DNA of 64,000 nt from Neoscytalidium dimidiatum (GCA_037367355.1 CM074696.1:2170001-2234000); one strand, 5' to 3'. Shown: positions 34,168 through 45,805, counted from the stretch's first letter. Numbers and translations: made by a program. Notes: generated from the letters alone by a model not told the origin.

Positions 34168-36021
34168 CTACTGGAGCAAGACGAGAGCAACAGTAAGCAT
34201 GACCAACAAGCCCGAGGAGACGTCAGCCTGCACCACATCAGCACCTCCGGTGTACATGGGCAAACCAGAGGTGGTAGGGGTGGCAGGAGTGGTCGGGTTC
34301 GTCGGATTGAAGGGGGTGGTAGGGATAGGGAGCTTCGTAGTGAGAGTGAATGAAGAGCTGGCAATAGTGGCCGTGCTTCCCGAGGTACTAGTGCCGATCG
34401 CATCTGCACTGGTGTTTCCACCCCCAGCCGTTGAACTGGCATCAGAGGCACTGCTCACAGTGATGACCTCCGATGAAGAAGCAGAACCAGTGATCGTGGT
34501 TTGCAGAATCCAGGAGGTGTACGTCGACGTAGGAGGAGTAGCTTCGACAGTAACGTACACTGTGCTAGCGCCTGCACAGGCATCGCTCGTAGTCGTGGGC
34601 TTGTCACTATGGGAAGAGGAAGAGTCCGTGGCTTGCGAGGTGACTAAACTGAATGTAGCCACGGAGGACACCAGGCTGAATGTCAGGGAGTCCGCCGCAG
34701 CAACACCGGCCACAGTACTTGGCACGAACAGAGTGGATGTAGAAGTGCTTGAAATAGTCGTCGTGGGAGGAAATAAGGATTCGCACGCTAGTGCGTTCGA
34801 TGACTGGAAGCAGTGGCTGTGCGACGTGACTGAAGTTGAGGAAGGCGCAACGAAGGTCGTAGTCGAAGTGATCGCAATAGTGCTGTCAGTAGAGACGCCA
34901 GTGCAGTCACGTGCTACGTAAGTGAGCCATGTCGACGTCCCGCTTGCATTGGTAGTCGTGAGATAACGCTGGCAAGTAGGAGGAACCGCGGCCGCAGGGT
35001 CGGTAATCAGCGCAAGTGGGAAGGTGGTGCCCGCATTCTGAGCGTTGACTGTCACCACATCGTCTCCTGGGACTGAGATGCTTGTCACCGGTTGGCGAGC
35101 AACATGAGCGGAAGCAGTCTGTGATGTGCTGAAATCGGAGAACGGATAGGCGGCTCCACGAATTGTGGTAGTCATGCTGTTGTCTGATCCACCGGTGTGG
35201 ACGGACGACGTGTGACCAGGACCTACAGAGAGTGTCGGCCAAGGACCCGTGAAGACCGGCAGGATAGATTGGGCGGTAACAAGCTGCGTGACATCCGGAC
35301 CTGAACGAAAGCTAGGCCACGGGTACTGGGTGAAGATCTGTTGGCTGGACTCGACGGTAGCGTGGAGACCAAGCGTCGACGAAGTGAAGTCGACGGATGC
35401 AGTAACAGTTGTGAGTTCCGTTACGATAGGCACCGAGGCGGTCACAGTGACAACAGTGGTAACGACAATGGGGACCTTGGTTGTGGTAGTAGGCAAGTCC
35501 CCGGCTGGAATGCTAGTGGGAGTGGCAATCGAGGGCGAGATCTCCGCGATTGAGTCTGTAGCGGACAAAATCTCTGCCGAGGACGAAGGGGGGACCGTGA
35601 AACCACCAGTGATGATGACCGGTGGGATTGAAGTCATCACGATAGAAATACCGGTCCACGGAATAAGCGATGGGCCGTCGTTGGTCGTCTCCTCAGCAGC
35701 GCGGGCAGTCATGGTCAGGTAGGTCTCAGAAGCGTAGCAGCCGGGATGACCAGTCTGGACAGTGCAGATCGGGCGGTCAGAAGGGCAGCACAAAGACTTC
35801 AGGTCATCGTTGACAGGGGCCTGGCATTCCGGAGCGGTGGCATTTAGGCAGACCAGGTTGAAGCTGCAGTGTTGTCAGGAGTATCTGAAATTGCCGCCAA
35901 GCTGCGTAAGAATGGGCTATGTAACTGACCTAGCGACTCCACGGGCACTGATCTGAGCACCGAAGAGTAGCAGGAGCAAGAAAGCCACGAAGGCCAGCGG
36001 AGGTGAGGCCATCGAGTGCAT
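34168..36021 (-). CDS. GPI-anchored Ser/Thr-rich cell wall protein with Cys-rich N-terminus
   Basis: Two exons (36021-35930, 35863-34168) give 595 residues. The signal peptide MHSMASPPLAFVAFLLLLLF is followed by GAQISARG; a start nine bases later (MASPPL) is equally possible. The N-terminal module has six cysteines (LVCLNATAPECQ, KSLCCPSDRPIC, GHPGCYAS). The long remainder is Ser/Thr/Val-rich, with stretches such as PTTTTKVPIVVTTVVTVTAS that suggest heavy O-glycosylation. Isolated cysteine pairs follow (TCQRYL, RDCTG, HCFQSSNALAC). The C-terminus GGADVVQADVSSGLLVMLTV plus ALVLLQ is a typical GPI-attachment signal. Such proteins are exposed at the plasma membrane or wall. No enzymatic domain is seen. 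The 66-base intron falls just after the signal peptide, a common position in fungal secreted proteins. Confidence 0.88.
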
Positions 36022-36972
36022 GGCGGGCGAAGGTCAAGCTCGGCACGATTTTGTCGTAGATGCGAGCTCGGCACGTGATGAACGAGTGCACTTATGCAGG
36101 TGTGATAGGATGAAAGTAGGGCGAGCAGTAAGAGTGCGTGTGCGAATGAAGGTGGGAGGAGGAGGAAAGGTGGTGGTCGAGTCGGAGCCGAAGATCTATA
36201 TACCGCACGCCCCAGACACGAACGTGGCGGACAAGCCAAGCAAACGCATCCGCTAAGAAGGCAACTGCGACCGCGTGCAATCACTGCAGGCAGTCGCTGC
36301 CATATTAAGCATCCACGCGTTTGCTCCGGCCGGCCCAGCCTGTTGATTGGCCAAGATATGGAGCTTCTCGTCACTTCCTCTTTTGAACGTTCCTTCCTTC
36401 ATGGAAGACTTCGAAAGGCCACGTGCAACAACACAAAGCGTTCTAGCCTAAACTGACTTCTAGATCTGGTATTCCTACGGGTAGTTGGAGTAGATAGCTT
36501 TGAGGTTGACATGCTTTTCAAATCAGTTGTATTTACGCCCAGATCACTGCTCTAACTCTCCACGGAAGAACATGACGAGGAGACTACGATCGCGACGATG
36601 CATAACTCGCGATAGAGACATTGACGCCACTTCTTTGGCTAAGATGATTTCCTGCTCTCACGAGACATGTGGCGCTGTGATATCTTGTAAATACTAGGGT
36701 CTAACGACCCCCTTTGTGTAATAGTCCAATGCTCCGTTATAAACCTGATGGCTCAGTGGAATAACTAGTCAGTGACGGCTTAGGACGTGACAAGCATTCA
36801 TGGGCAAATGCTACAAGTGCTGAAGATTTCCGTCTGCTATGCGCATAACACAGGCCCTCCAGCTGGGCTGATATCCAGCCTAATGAGGCGGCGAGCTATT
36901 TTTTTTTTTTTTGACTCTCCGTACAAGGGAAAAGCTGTGCTCACAACCGTACCAAAAACCTCGATAGGACTC
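36022..36972. other. Intergenic region without a supported gene
   Basis: Holds the promoter of the GPI-protein gene (minus strand) and the 3' end of the DUF2458 gene. A poly-T run lies at about 36900-36911. No gene is seen. Confidence 0.45.
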
Positions 36973-37763
36973 TCAGTCTTTATACATATCCTCGAGATAC
37001 TCGATCATCTTTCGCTGAAGTTTTAAAAGCTCATCCGGAGTAATCTTCGTATTGGACAACGAATCAGACCCAGCGCGAGCTGCGGTTTTCTCTGCACTCG
37101 CGATTAACTCAGGCTTGACCCCGAAAAATGGCACGCCAAGAGTTTTGAGCTGGCTGGACATAGCGCTAAACATCTCGCTTTGCGCACGGTGGACCTTCTT
37201 GTCATAGGCCTTTAGTTGCTCTTTGCTAGCCTGTTGGTTCATGAGCGCCTGGCGGCCGCCCCACCATATCAACTCGTGTTCGTGCTGGTCGGCAATCATC
37301 TACAGAATACCTATGAGTAGTTGAAACAAGAAGAATATACTAGATACTATACCTTCTGGATAATGGTCTTGAAGTTCGGGTTCTGAGCTGCAATTTTGGT
37401 CACACAACGAAGACCGGGGGCCCACTCAGTGATGGTTGCCGGATTAATGGGTGGCGGGGTAGAATGTTGAGGTGTGATAGCGGGCTTGGGAGACCCGGGA
37501 GGAGTAGTAGAGATGCTGAACTGATGTCTTGGCGCGGATTTGTGGCTGCGCCCGGCGAGCCGAGGGTCTGACAGCGGTTGGTTGCTGGTAGGATGTGCGG
37601 GAAGTGCATTGTATCCCGCCTCAGAAGGAGCTTGTGAAGCTGTAGGAATCTGAGCAGCATCGGAAGACACACCTGACTGCTGGGAAGGAGGTGGCGCGAG
37701 AGCCGCCAGGTTCCTCAGCACAGTGGCCAGATCCGGCGCCTGGGATTTGTTCTGCTGCTCCAT
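36973..37763 (-). CDS. DUF2458-family protein
   Basis: Two exons (37763-37353, 37299-36973) give 245 residues. The N-terminal half is low in complexity and Pro/Ser/Gln-rich (DLATVLRNLAALAPPPSQQS). The C-terminal half is the conserved helical domain: ATITEWAPGLRCVTKIAAQN, FKTIIQKVMIADQHEHELIW, GRQALMNQQASKEQLKAYDK, LGVPFFGV and KLQRKMIEYLEDMYKD. From memory this is the fungal DUF2458 family, whose function is not established. The start MEQQNKSQAPD was chosen because it follows the divergent promoter; an in-frame upstream ATG at 37856 would add a non-conserved 31 residues. The intron is 53 bases, and only the second of two nearby acceptors keeps the frame open. Confidence 0.85.
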
Positions 37764-38163
37764 GATGCCAGCGGTGTGTCGTGTATAGAGAACGGACGCG
37801 GTTTTGAATGCCCGCAGAGTGAGCGATGAACCCGTCAAGCTTGGTTTGGAATTCACATTTCGCGCCCAACAAACCCGCAGTTATTCGAGCGCTACTCACG
37901 GCCGTCGTGCGGTTTGCTGAAGGCGGAGAAAGGGTCGCGGCGACGCCGTGACGTTGGATTCCCTTTCGCGCACGGGCGATTGGCTGAGATCCCTGCACGA
38001 GAAAGTTCATCGGCGACCAAGCATCATACGAGGCCGCCATCTGCAAAGGCATCTGCGCAGCCGTCCGCTCGAAACCCCCCGCCATCCCGCCCATAGCGCC
38101 TTCACTCTCTCACACGTCGGAAGCTTCGATTGATACGCATTGAGCTGCGCTGGACCGTCCAGG
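37764..38163. promoter_or_regulatory. Divergent promoter between DUF2458 and COX14-like genes
   Basis: A 400-base spacer separates two genes transcribed away from each other and must hold both promoters. No TATA box is evident, as is usual for housekeeping genes. Confidence 0.6.
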
Positions 38164-39005
38164 ATGTCGCCTCGCTCGGCAATGGATGCCACCCGCTTCA
38201 CGGCCACCGGGCCTTACGCGCATTCCAAATCCACAAACATCCCGCTCAAGTCGTCGCCCGCGCCAAAGAATGAGACCCCTCAGCAGAAGATTGCCAGGTT
38301 GAGGGCGGCAGCGCAGCAGGCGAAGGGTTCTCAGGTGTCGACATTCGACAAGATTGTGGCGGGTGGCAGAGTGTGGGCGGATAGAGCGCACCGGGCGACG
38401 GCCCTGAGCTTGATCGCCATCACTGGTGAGCCCTTCACGTAAACTTTGTCCTGTGGTATAAGCCACTGACTAGGTGTTCAGGTATTGCGGGTGTTGTTAC
38501 TGTGTTTGCTCTCGGCGACATGATAATATACAACAGGCGGAAGCGCAGGGAATGGTTCCATGAGCAAAACCAAAAGCATGCAATCGCTATCGCTGAAGCA
38601 AAGCAAGCTGTAGCAGCAGGCACAGCCTCTGAGGACCAAATTCTCCTACTCAATAACGAGCGCAACAAGGAAGAGCATGCAAAGAGCAAGAAGGGCATTT
38701 TTGCACGCACAAAAGAGACGCTCTTCGGTAGCCTCTCGAAGGAAGAGCAGGAGGGCGGCAAACTTGGTGCTGCCTCGTTCCAAGCATCCGACAAAGCGGA
38801 AGACACTTTCGACATTCTCCGCAGCGACGCACAGGAAGCCAAGGAACAAGGTCTCGGGATATTGCAGGCGGTGGAGCAGAAGAGGAGGGAGGGTGAGAGA
38901 GCGCAGGCACAGACTCCGGGTCCGTTGGATCGCATGGCGGAAGAGGCGGCACAGACAGCATCGCAGAAGTCAAAGAGTTGGACAAGCTGGATTACTGGCC
39001 GGTGA
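38164..39005 (+). CDS. COX14-like cytochrome oxidase assembly protein
   Basis: Two exons (38164-38425, 38482-39005) give 261 residues. The N-terminus MSPRSAMDATRFTATGPYAH and the block ETPQQKIARLRAAAQQAKGS match the fungal 'cytochrome oxidase c assembly' (COX14) family as I recall it. FDKIVAGGRVWADRAHRATA precedes one transmembrane segment, LSLIAITGIAGVVTVFALGD, followed by NRRKRREWFHEQNQKHAIAI. The rest is an Ala/Gln/Glu-rich helical tail, much longer than in yeast Cox14. Its role would be in the mitochondrial inner membrane during complex IV biogenesis (family knowledge, not shown here). A start 24 bases upstream (MSCAGPSR) is also open; the chosen one aligns better with the family. Confidence 0.8.
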
Positions 39006-39207
39006 AGAATGTCATAAGCCATGCAAACTTTCTCCATCAAAACTGGGTGCTTGCTTTCGAGCTTCCATTGTATCATATTATACCTCCCAATTTGAGCTGG
39101 GAAGTAGCTTAGAGGTGCATCACTGGTGCGGAGCGTCCGGAGTAAGTCTGAACATGAATGGATTTGGATGGGTATATAAAAGAACTGGGCGCCCTTCCAC
39201 CAATCGG

Positions 39208-39880
39208 TCATTGGTCCCCCTGCGTAGAAACAGGAATATACGACCTCCTCTCCTTCGCCTTCTTCATTGCGCAGATTGTCAGCAACGGCATCGCCTCGAA
39301 ATGGGGCTAAGTAAGCTTACCTCTTGCAAGCGTTCGACATATGGGCGGGCAGCCGCGTAGATCAGCAGGCTCACCGTGGCGGTTATGAAGATGACGACGA
39401 CTGCCTGGTCTTTGGTCGAATCTCTCTCTGTAAAAGCACGTTAGCGCTCAAGGACCACAGCACATGATACGTGAAGCCGAATACGTACGGAAGCACTCAG
39501 TGTATACATCGTCTTCCTTTGCACCATGACAAATGGGCAGATTGTATTCCAAGCAGAACTTCTTATTGCAATCGTTGCAAGTGCGCTTGCCCTTCTTAGA
39601 GTCCTTCGCGCGCGAGAACAGACTCGAGCCGGAATCTTTGGAGGAACCGGACTTAGAGGAACCTGATTTGGAGCCGTAGGGAGAGGGGTCATCAAGGTGG
39701 ATAATGGTGCTATTGGTGAAGCAGGTGCACTTGCAGAAGGAGGCCGGGGCTGGCGGGGGAAGGTCAGCGGAGAGACATGGGCGCGAGAAGCGAGATATGT
39801 GGCGTACTGGCTGCGAGCGAAGTGGATAGTAAACCGAGGAAGGCGAGGAGGGTTAGGAGGGCATATCTTCGTCCGAACAT
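39208..39880 (-). CDS. Small type I membrane protein with eight luminal cysteines
   Basis: Four exons (39880-39808, 39749-39489, 39427-39321, 39261-39208) give 164 residues. The signal peptide is MFGRRYALLTLLAFLGLLST plus SLA. The luminal part has eight cysteines (FCKCTCFTNSTII, KRTCNDCNKKFCLEYNLPIC, YTECFQRDS) separated by a Ser/Gly/Lys-rich spacer. One transmembrane helix, AVVVIFITATVSLLIYAAAR, and a short basic tail ending STQGDQ follow. All three introns are GT-AG with CTGAC branch sites, and codon splits rebuild conserved-looking residues. I recall similar 'integral membrane protein' entries in many filamentous fungi but no assigned function. Last exon confidence is slightly lower because its acceptor is AAG. 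Confidence 0.82.
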
Positions 39881-40231
39881 GGTGTCGACCACGCGATGTT
39901 GAATTGCATGCGCGGAGGATTGCAGGCGGCTGCACTGGAGATGATGCGCGCAATGATGGTCTGAGCCCTGGCGGCCGCGTACCCTGCAACGGGCTTGGCG
40001 GCCGCGTGGGGAACCTGACCTGCTAGCCAAGAAGAAGGCATAGGGCCGAGCTCAATAATTTGTCTCTGCCGTCCCCCAAAACTTTCTGCGCGACCTTTCG
40101 ACTCAGCACGACCTAAGAAGCGACCGCTGAGAAACGTCGCTGAGCTGAGACAAATGCGCGATCATGTGCTAGCATTCTGCGCCTGCTAGTTGGTGGTGGC
40201 TCATCACTCCACTCGCAAAGATACCACAGCA
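39881..40231. promoter_or_regulatory. Divergent promoter between membrane-protein and nucleolar-protein genes
   Basis: A 350-base spacer between divergent genes. It is GC-rich near the membrane-protein start and holds no evident TATA box or other feature. Confidence 0.5.
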
Positions 40232-42028
40232 ATGTCCGTTTCACAAGCGCTTACGTCTGCCCGCAACGAGCCTTCAAGCAGCTTCGACATCGCGTCCGCG
40301 AGGACACGCCTGCATATCACGCCCTTCAATCCAGCTCTACTAAATACCTTCATTCCAGCCTCTGTCCTTCCTCAAGCATCGCAAATATCCTACCACGCCG
40401 TTCAGACTTTCCCCGAGAAAGGCTTCGGCTACGTCGAGCTTCCAATCATGGAAGCACAAAAGCTTAAGAAGAAGCTCAATGGCTCCATTCTGAAGGGTCA
40501 GAAGGTCCGAATCGAAGATGCGCGCCCGGAGAAGCGCAAGAAGATTGTGGAGGAGGCACAAACAGCTACTGCGGGGGGTGCGGAGGATGATGACCGCAGG
40601 GCTGGCAAGAAGGTCAAGAAGCTGAAGCGCAAAGACGGCGTGTTGCCGGGCTTTGAACTTCCTAAAGAGAGGCATGTCAAGCGGGGCTGGACCGAGCCTG
40701 AGGGCAAGAAGGACCACAACCGCAGGGATAAAAAGGACAGGGACAAGAAGGAGAAGAAGCACAAGTCACAGCCGTCGAGGTACACGGCAGAGAAGGAGCT
40801 GCTGTTCAAGACAAAGCTCCCCCCAAACGCCGTTTCGACAGCGAAGTCCGACATCGCCGTGGAGAGGCCGAAGAAATCGAAGAAATCCTCGCGCGAGGTT
40901 GTCGTCCATGAATTTGCAAAGACTACAAAACATGCTAGCTTTTTGAAAAGTAATCAGGTCTCAAAAAAGGTGAAGACTGCTACGGAGTTCATCGACGGCA
41001 AGGGATGGGTTGACGAAGAGGGAAATGTGGTTGAACCAGAGTCTGAGTCGCGTCGGAGGCGTAAAAAAGCGGAGGCGGAGGCGAAGCAAACGCGCGCAGA
41101 GAAGAAGGCAGCAGCAAAAGAGGAAAAGAGTTCTAAAAAGCAGTCTGCACTTGAACGAGCAGAGGCTCTAGAAGCAAGACGCAAGTCTACAAAAACAGCA
41201 GCCTCTTCCGACGAAGGATCCGCAGAGGACTCCGATGACTCCGACGATTCCTCGGTCATGTCCACGAGCTCGTCCGACGTCAGCAGTAGCAGCGAGGAGG
41301 CATCTGAAGAAGCGCCTTCGTCGGAGGCTGAATCAGAAGTCGCACAAGGACACGAACCCGAGGAAGGAGCTTCGCCGGGATCCGAGCCGTCTGTTGCACA
41401 TATGAAGCCAGCTGATCAGGAGAACATTCCTCGGGAGAATACTGGCGCAGACGTGGAGATGATCGATTCCACAGCGAATCCCGGGGATGCCGAGGAAGAG
41501 GCGACATCAAAAGAAGTCCATCCTCTCGAGGCTCTTTTCAAGCGCCCCAAACTGCCCGAAGGTGGAACTCCGACGAAGCTCGCGCCAATCAATACTTCTT
41601 TTAGTTTCTTTGGCGGTGGCGACGACAGTGAGGAGCACATGGCGGAAGAAGCAAATCCGCCGCTCACGCCATACACGCGACAGGACTTGCAGATACGTGG
41701 CATCCGTAGCGCGGCGCCAACGCCCGATACGGCTGCTATTGGCAAGAGATTTTGGCGAAACGATGATGACGAGGAAGACGACGACGATGAGGAGTTAGAG
41801 GACAGCATGATGCACATAGATGCCAATTCGGTACCCGTCGGAACGAAGAAGTCCGACGTTACCAGCCCGCCGGCGCAGGGTTCGGACGACGCACAGCAAA
41901 GCGAGTTTGCGAAGCACTTCTGGGAGCATCGGGGCGACTACAACAGAGCATGGAAGAAACGCAGGAGAGAAGCGATGAAAATCCAGCGCCAACGCGAAAA
42001 TCGCCGACTGGGAAGAAAAGTTGTTTAG
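40232..42028 (+). CDS. Nucleolar RNA-binding protein, Nop8/NOL8-like
   Basis: A single exon of 598 residues. Residues 20-95 form a divergent RRM-like fold (TRLHITPFNPALLNTFIP, SYHAVQTFPEKGFGYVELPI, KKLNGSILKGQKVRIEDARP). A long Lys-rich region follows (KKVKKLKRKDGVLPGFELPK, DRDKKEKKHKSQPSRYTAEK). Next come alternating Lys/Glu coiled-coil-like and Ser/Asp-rich acidic tracts (SSDEGSAEDSDDSDDSS). The C-terminus FAKHFWEHRGDYNRAWKKRR is a conserved block I associate with fungal Nop8/NOL8-type factors of 60S ribosome assembly. The composition and order strongly suggest a nucleolar role; the exact orthology is inferred. The start MSVSQALTSAR follows the promoter; an in-frame ATG at 40190 would add 14 residues. 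Confidence 0.8.
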   Translation: MSVSQALTSARNEPSSSFDIASARTRLHITPFNPALLNTFIPASVLPQASQISYHAVQTFPEKGFGYVELPIMEAQKLKKKLNGSILKGQKVRIEDARPEKRKKIVEEAQTATAGGAEDDDRRAGKKVKKLKRKDGVLPGFELPKERHVKRGWTEPEGKKDHNRRDKKDRDKKEKKHKSQPSRYTAEKELLFKTKLPPNAVSTAKSDIAVERPKKSKKSSREVVVHEFAKTTKHASFLKSNQVSKKVKTATEFIDGKGWVDEEGNVVEPESESRRRRKKAEAEAKQTRAEKKAAAKEEKSSKKQSALERAEALEARRKSTKTAASSDEGSAEDSDDSDDSSVMSTSSSDVSSSSEEASEEAPSSEAESEVAQGHEPEEGASPGSEPSVAHMKPADQENIPRENTGADVEMIDSTANPGDAEEEATSKEVHPLEALFKRPKLPEGGTPTKLAPINTSFSFFGGGDDSEEHMAEEANPPLTPYTRQDLQIRGIRSAAPTPDTAAIGKRFWRNDDDEEDDDDEELEDSMMHIDANSVPVGTKKSDVTSPPAQGSDDAQQSEFAKHFWEHRGDYNRAWKKRRREAMKIQRQRENRRLGRKVV

Positions 42029-42959
42029 GGGATTCAGATAAAGAGATGGGAGAGTCGAAGTTGGACGCCGCTGCTGTGGAAGTGACAATATCCTAGCATG
42101 TCCGAAGCCTTTCCCGCTGGCACGCAGGGTTCATGGAAGTGCACGGGGAGCCGCATGGGCGGATTGACGGGGATGAAGTGGCGTCTACAGGCATGAGGCC
42201 ATTTCGCAATATCAATTGGTTGTACAACCTGAAGCTTTTTCGTACACTTGCATATGTGTTTGTCTCAGTTTGACACCGTTCGCCATTCTTCGCGCGATCA
42301 CGGCGGCGCATATTCCTATGGAAGGCTTTATTTGTTTTTCTTGCCTTCATTCATTGATAGCACGCCTTGCGGGCTGGTGCGTAGTGGGCCTGATTCTGCA
42401 GGTACAGTATGCGGGGAGAGAGGGGGCGACAGGGATGATGGCGCGTAGGGGTGGTTTTCCTGGTTTATACTCTACGGCGCTCGCTCCAACGACCTGGGTG
42501 GTCACTCCACTTGGATTCTCATCGGCGACGATGACATACATCGAACGAGATCTGGCATTTTCTTTTGAGCTTGATTGCTTTTTGTCAACTGACGTATAAT
42601 GCTAGTTTGCGGATGTTGTTGCGGTGGGCGTCTCGTCCTCACGACTCACACGTCAAGCCTTCCTGGCCTCACTTTAATCTGACTTTGTCAACCGTCTGCA
42701 TTGGCATCATCACTAGTCTTAGACCGCAACCCTCCTCGGATTCCAACTAATCAACGGACGGCCTTTACCTAATTCCTATGTTCTTTCAACTTCAACTACT
42801 TCTCTACTACACACTCGTTCATCCGCCCGGCTGAAGAATCAGTCACTACGTCTTGCCATCCACTCCTGTTATCTGGCCAATTGTGACAATACCTCTTTCA
42901 ATAAACACACTCAGTACCATTGTTGCTATTGAGACCGCCATTTCGCAAAAATCGGCGCC
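42029..42959. other. Intergenic region without a supported gene
   Basis: Holds the 3' end of the nucleolar-protein gene and a C/T-rich leader (about 42770-42900) of the next gene. Short overlapping frames only. Confidence 0.45.
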
Positions 42960-44702
42960 ATGACCAATGGTGTTCGTTTCTCTGCCTGTACGGCTTCCAA
43001 CAACACCGCTTTTCCAAAATTGCTCTCTATCAGGCGGAACATGGACTCGCAAACATATTCAGCTTTCCTCGAGGAAGCTGAGATCCTCGCACCAATCACC
43101 GATATGGAAGAGCAGCCCGTTCGGTACTATTTCCGCGCACCCTCAAGGAGCTTTTTCTGCGTCATCGCCCTCTCCCAGGTCACCCTCCTGTCAACAGTTG
43201 TCGCGATCGTCCTCATCGTCACCCGCTACCAGACTATGGATGTTAAAGAACGCCGTGGCTACATCGCTTGGCTAGTATTCTCCATATGCGCGACGTTCTT
43301 CTTCGCGCTGACGACGGTCTTGTTCTGGCACCAGCGGCGCCGGATGCGCTACATGCAAAGCAGGCTCAAAGCCATGCAACTGACTGCGGAGGCACATAGC
43401 TCGCAAAAAAAGATTGACACAGCATCTAAAATACCACAGCTACGAACAGAGACAGACCACAGGCAGAGCATGCTGGCGCAGCAGTCGCAGAGGAATGTGG
43501 CCATTAATCTCGCCGCCAACACCACCAGCACCAGCACAATCCGCGGCGGCCGTGAGAGACATATGAGCTCCGCCGCAGGCGAAGGCTGCGAGCTCTCCCT
43601 CTTTCAAACACACCTAAGCAACGGAAGCATGCCCGAGGGCGGCGAACAGCCCCCTACCATCAACAGCCCCCCGCCCGTCTATACATCTCCGCACTTCCCA
43701 CTCAACCACGTCCAGCAGCTGCAACGAGACTCAACTACCAGCACGAACATCTTCCAAGATGACCCAGCCATGCACGACCTCCTCCGCGGCCTATACGTCG
43801 GCTCCCCACGTCACGACGACCGCCCCTCCTCCCTGATCCTCACACTCCCATCCCCCTTGCGCCACAGCCAGGGCCGATCAACCATCACTACCACCGCCAA
43901 CGAACCACCCCCTTCTCCCACCACCCTCACCGTCGCAGTGTCGCGCCGTCACAGCCGTATCGCGACCACCTCATCTCCCGCGCCCGCGAACCGCAGCTCC
44001 GCCGCCCTGCCCACCAGCTTCCCCAACAGCGAGGGAGGCACGTCCGTCAACACCCACGCCTCGCCCTCGCCCGTCTACGCCCCGGCGTCCTCCTCCGACA
44101 TCACGCCCTCGTCCTCGCCGGAATGCTACGGCGCCATCCTCCCGTCCTTTCCCCTCCCGCCCACGCACGCGCGTTTCAGCGACCCGCCGCAGACGGCGCG
44201 CAGCCCGTGCGACCCGCGCCGCTGGAGCAGGGAGCGCACGTCATCATTGCTCAGGAGGGAGAAGTTAGCCAGCCGGGCGGCAGAGTTGTCGGAGGAAGAG
44301 AGGGAGGTGTGGGGGAGGATGGCAGCGGTGGGTGATCTGCAGACTAGCGACGAGAGAGCAGGTGCTGGAGGGAACGAGCTTGCTGCGCCGGTTGGGGCCG
44401 ATAGGCGGGACTCACACGTTGAGGGCGATCGGGTTGGGGGCGGCGATGGCCCGCAGACGCCGGACAACGACGGCAAGCTGGACGGCCCGCCGTCGAGAGG
44501 TCGTGCGGACTCGGATGTCCTGGGCGCGACGTTGCCGCGCAAGTGGCGCACTGGAAGCATCGCTGGAAGGGAGAATCAGCGCCGGGACGGCGAGGAAGTG
44601 GAGATATCGAGGCAGGCGGGCAGGGGGCTGGCGTCGTTGGCTTCGTCAATCGGTGAGGCTTATGCGCGGATGGACGAGGAGAGAACGATGGGGCGGAGGT
44701 GA
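42960..44702 (+). CDS. Membrane protein with two TM helices and a long disordered tail
   Basis: A single open exon of 580 residues from 42960. A start at 43041 (MDSQTYSAFLEEAE) is also plausible and loses 27 weakly structured residues. Two hydrophobic helices lie at about 64-90 (FFCVIALSQVTLLSTVVAIV) and 101-125 (YIAWLVFSICATFFFALTTV). A basic stretch, HQRRRMRYMQSRLKAM, comes next, and then about 440 residues of Pro/Ser/Thr-rich and later Glu/Arg-rich sequence. No enzymatic domain is seen and I do not recognise a family. It could be a plasma-membrane or ER protein with a cytosolic tail. The coding strand switches from C-rich to G-rich near 44230 without breaking the frame. Confidence 0.75.
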   Translation: MTNGVRFSACTASNNTAFPKLLSIRRNMDSQTYSAFLEEAEILAPITDMEEQPVRYYFRAPSRSFFCVIALSQVTLLSTVVAIVLIVTRYQTMDVKERRGYIAWLVFSICATFFFALTTVLFWHQRRRMRYMQSRLKAMQLTAEAHSSQKKIDTASKIPQLRTETDHRQSMLAQQSQRNVAINLAANTTSTSTIRGGRERHMSSAAGEGCELSLFQTHLSNGSMPEGGEQPPTINSPPPVYTSPHFPLNHVQQLQRDSTTSTNIFQDDPAMHDLLRGLYVGSPRHDDRPSSLILTLPSPLRHSQGRSTITTTANEPPPSPTTLTVAVSRRHSRIATTSSPAPANRSSAALPTSFPNSEGGTSVNTHASPSPVYAPASSSDITPSSSPECYGAILPSFPLPPTHARFSDPPQTARSPCDPRRWSRERTSSLLRREKLASRAAELSEEEREVWGRMAAVGDLQTSDERAGAGGNELAAPVGADRRDSHVEGDRVGGGDGPQTPDNDGKLDGPPSRGRADSDVLGATLPRKWRTGSIAGRENQRRDGEEVEISRQAGRGLASLASSIGEAYARMDEERTMGRR

Positions 44703-45805
44703 TGGCAGGTATGTGCAAAGAGATACGGGTCTGAACGAGATTGCGGTTCTGCATAACGATGCGGTTTGAGCTGGAGGAGATGCAAGGAATGGAGCATCGG
44801 AATTGGAGCGGTGACTTTGATTGTTTCTTTTCTTTCTTTTTTTTTGGGTTTTGATATGCAGCATTTCTGAACGGGATCCGGGCTCTTTCTTCTCTTTCCT
44901 CTTTTTGACCCCTTCATCTTCCCTTTGCTGTTTTTGTTTATCCTTTTCAGCGAGCGAGATTGCATGGGCATAATGGCATTTTACGACAGATGATAGAAAG
45001 TAACGAGGGACTTGCGGACAAGGGTGAATAGAAGTAGACTTGATACCCCACACATACTTTTCTTGCTTCCATTCTATTAGGTGGTCAAAGCCTCTGACTG
45101 GTGTAGATCCGCGAGGGAAACGACTGGTGCAACCCCGCGAGGTAGAATTCACACACGTAGCTGAAGCATCAATGCGAACATACTCATTCGAAGAGGTTGG
45201 CTACTTTTATGCCCAAATGATTACTCCAAGTACTCATTAGGTGTGACAAGGAAACATGCGTAGTTTTGCGCTAACAGCGCGGTCAATGTTCAATCCTTTC
45301 ATGCTGTGATCGTGATCTTCCCAAAGAATTTTCCACTTCTTGCATTGAATTTGTGTTTGTGTTGTTGATAACAGGTGACACATGGCAATGTACTCTTTCT
45401 CAATAGCATGTAAAAGAGTGCGTACCTGATTGAATGCTCACTATAGCAGCATGGAAAAAGTATGCTTTTGTTTTACCTGTGCTGCTGATAATAGTCATAG
45501 TAGTAAAGACATTCCACGAATCAAAACGAGAGCCTCCTGGCTAATCGTAGCGCCTCCTGCCACCATGGATGATGATGAAACGTCAAAACGCAAAAAGCTT
45601 CACCGTGAGAAAAGTCTTTGTTGTGCAGTAAATAAACATGACGCCCGGAACTCCTTCATGCGGGTATTACAAGAGTGCTTATGTGATGGTGGGTAGCGTC
45701 GGGTCTCTAAGAAAACACGCAGTTTTAATATGTGCGACACGGCGGTGTCGAATCGCTTCGAAAGGGCTTGCAAAATTGGATGGGAAAGAATGAAGAATGC
45801 CACGT
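44703..45805. other. Intergenic region between convergent genes
   Basis: Holds the 3' ends of two convergent genes. Pyrimidine-rich tracts lie at 44822-44850. Short frames only; nothing is recognised. Confidence 0.5.
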
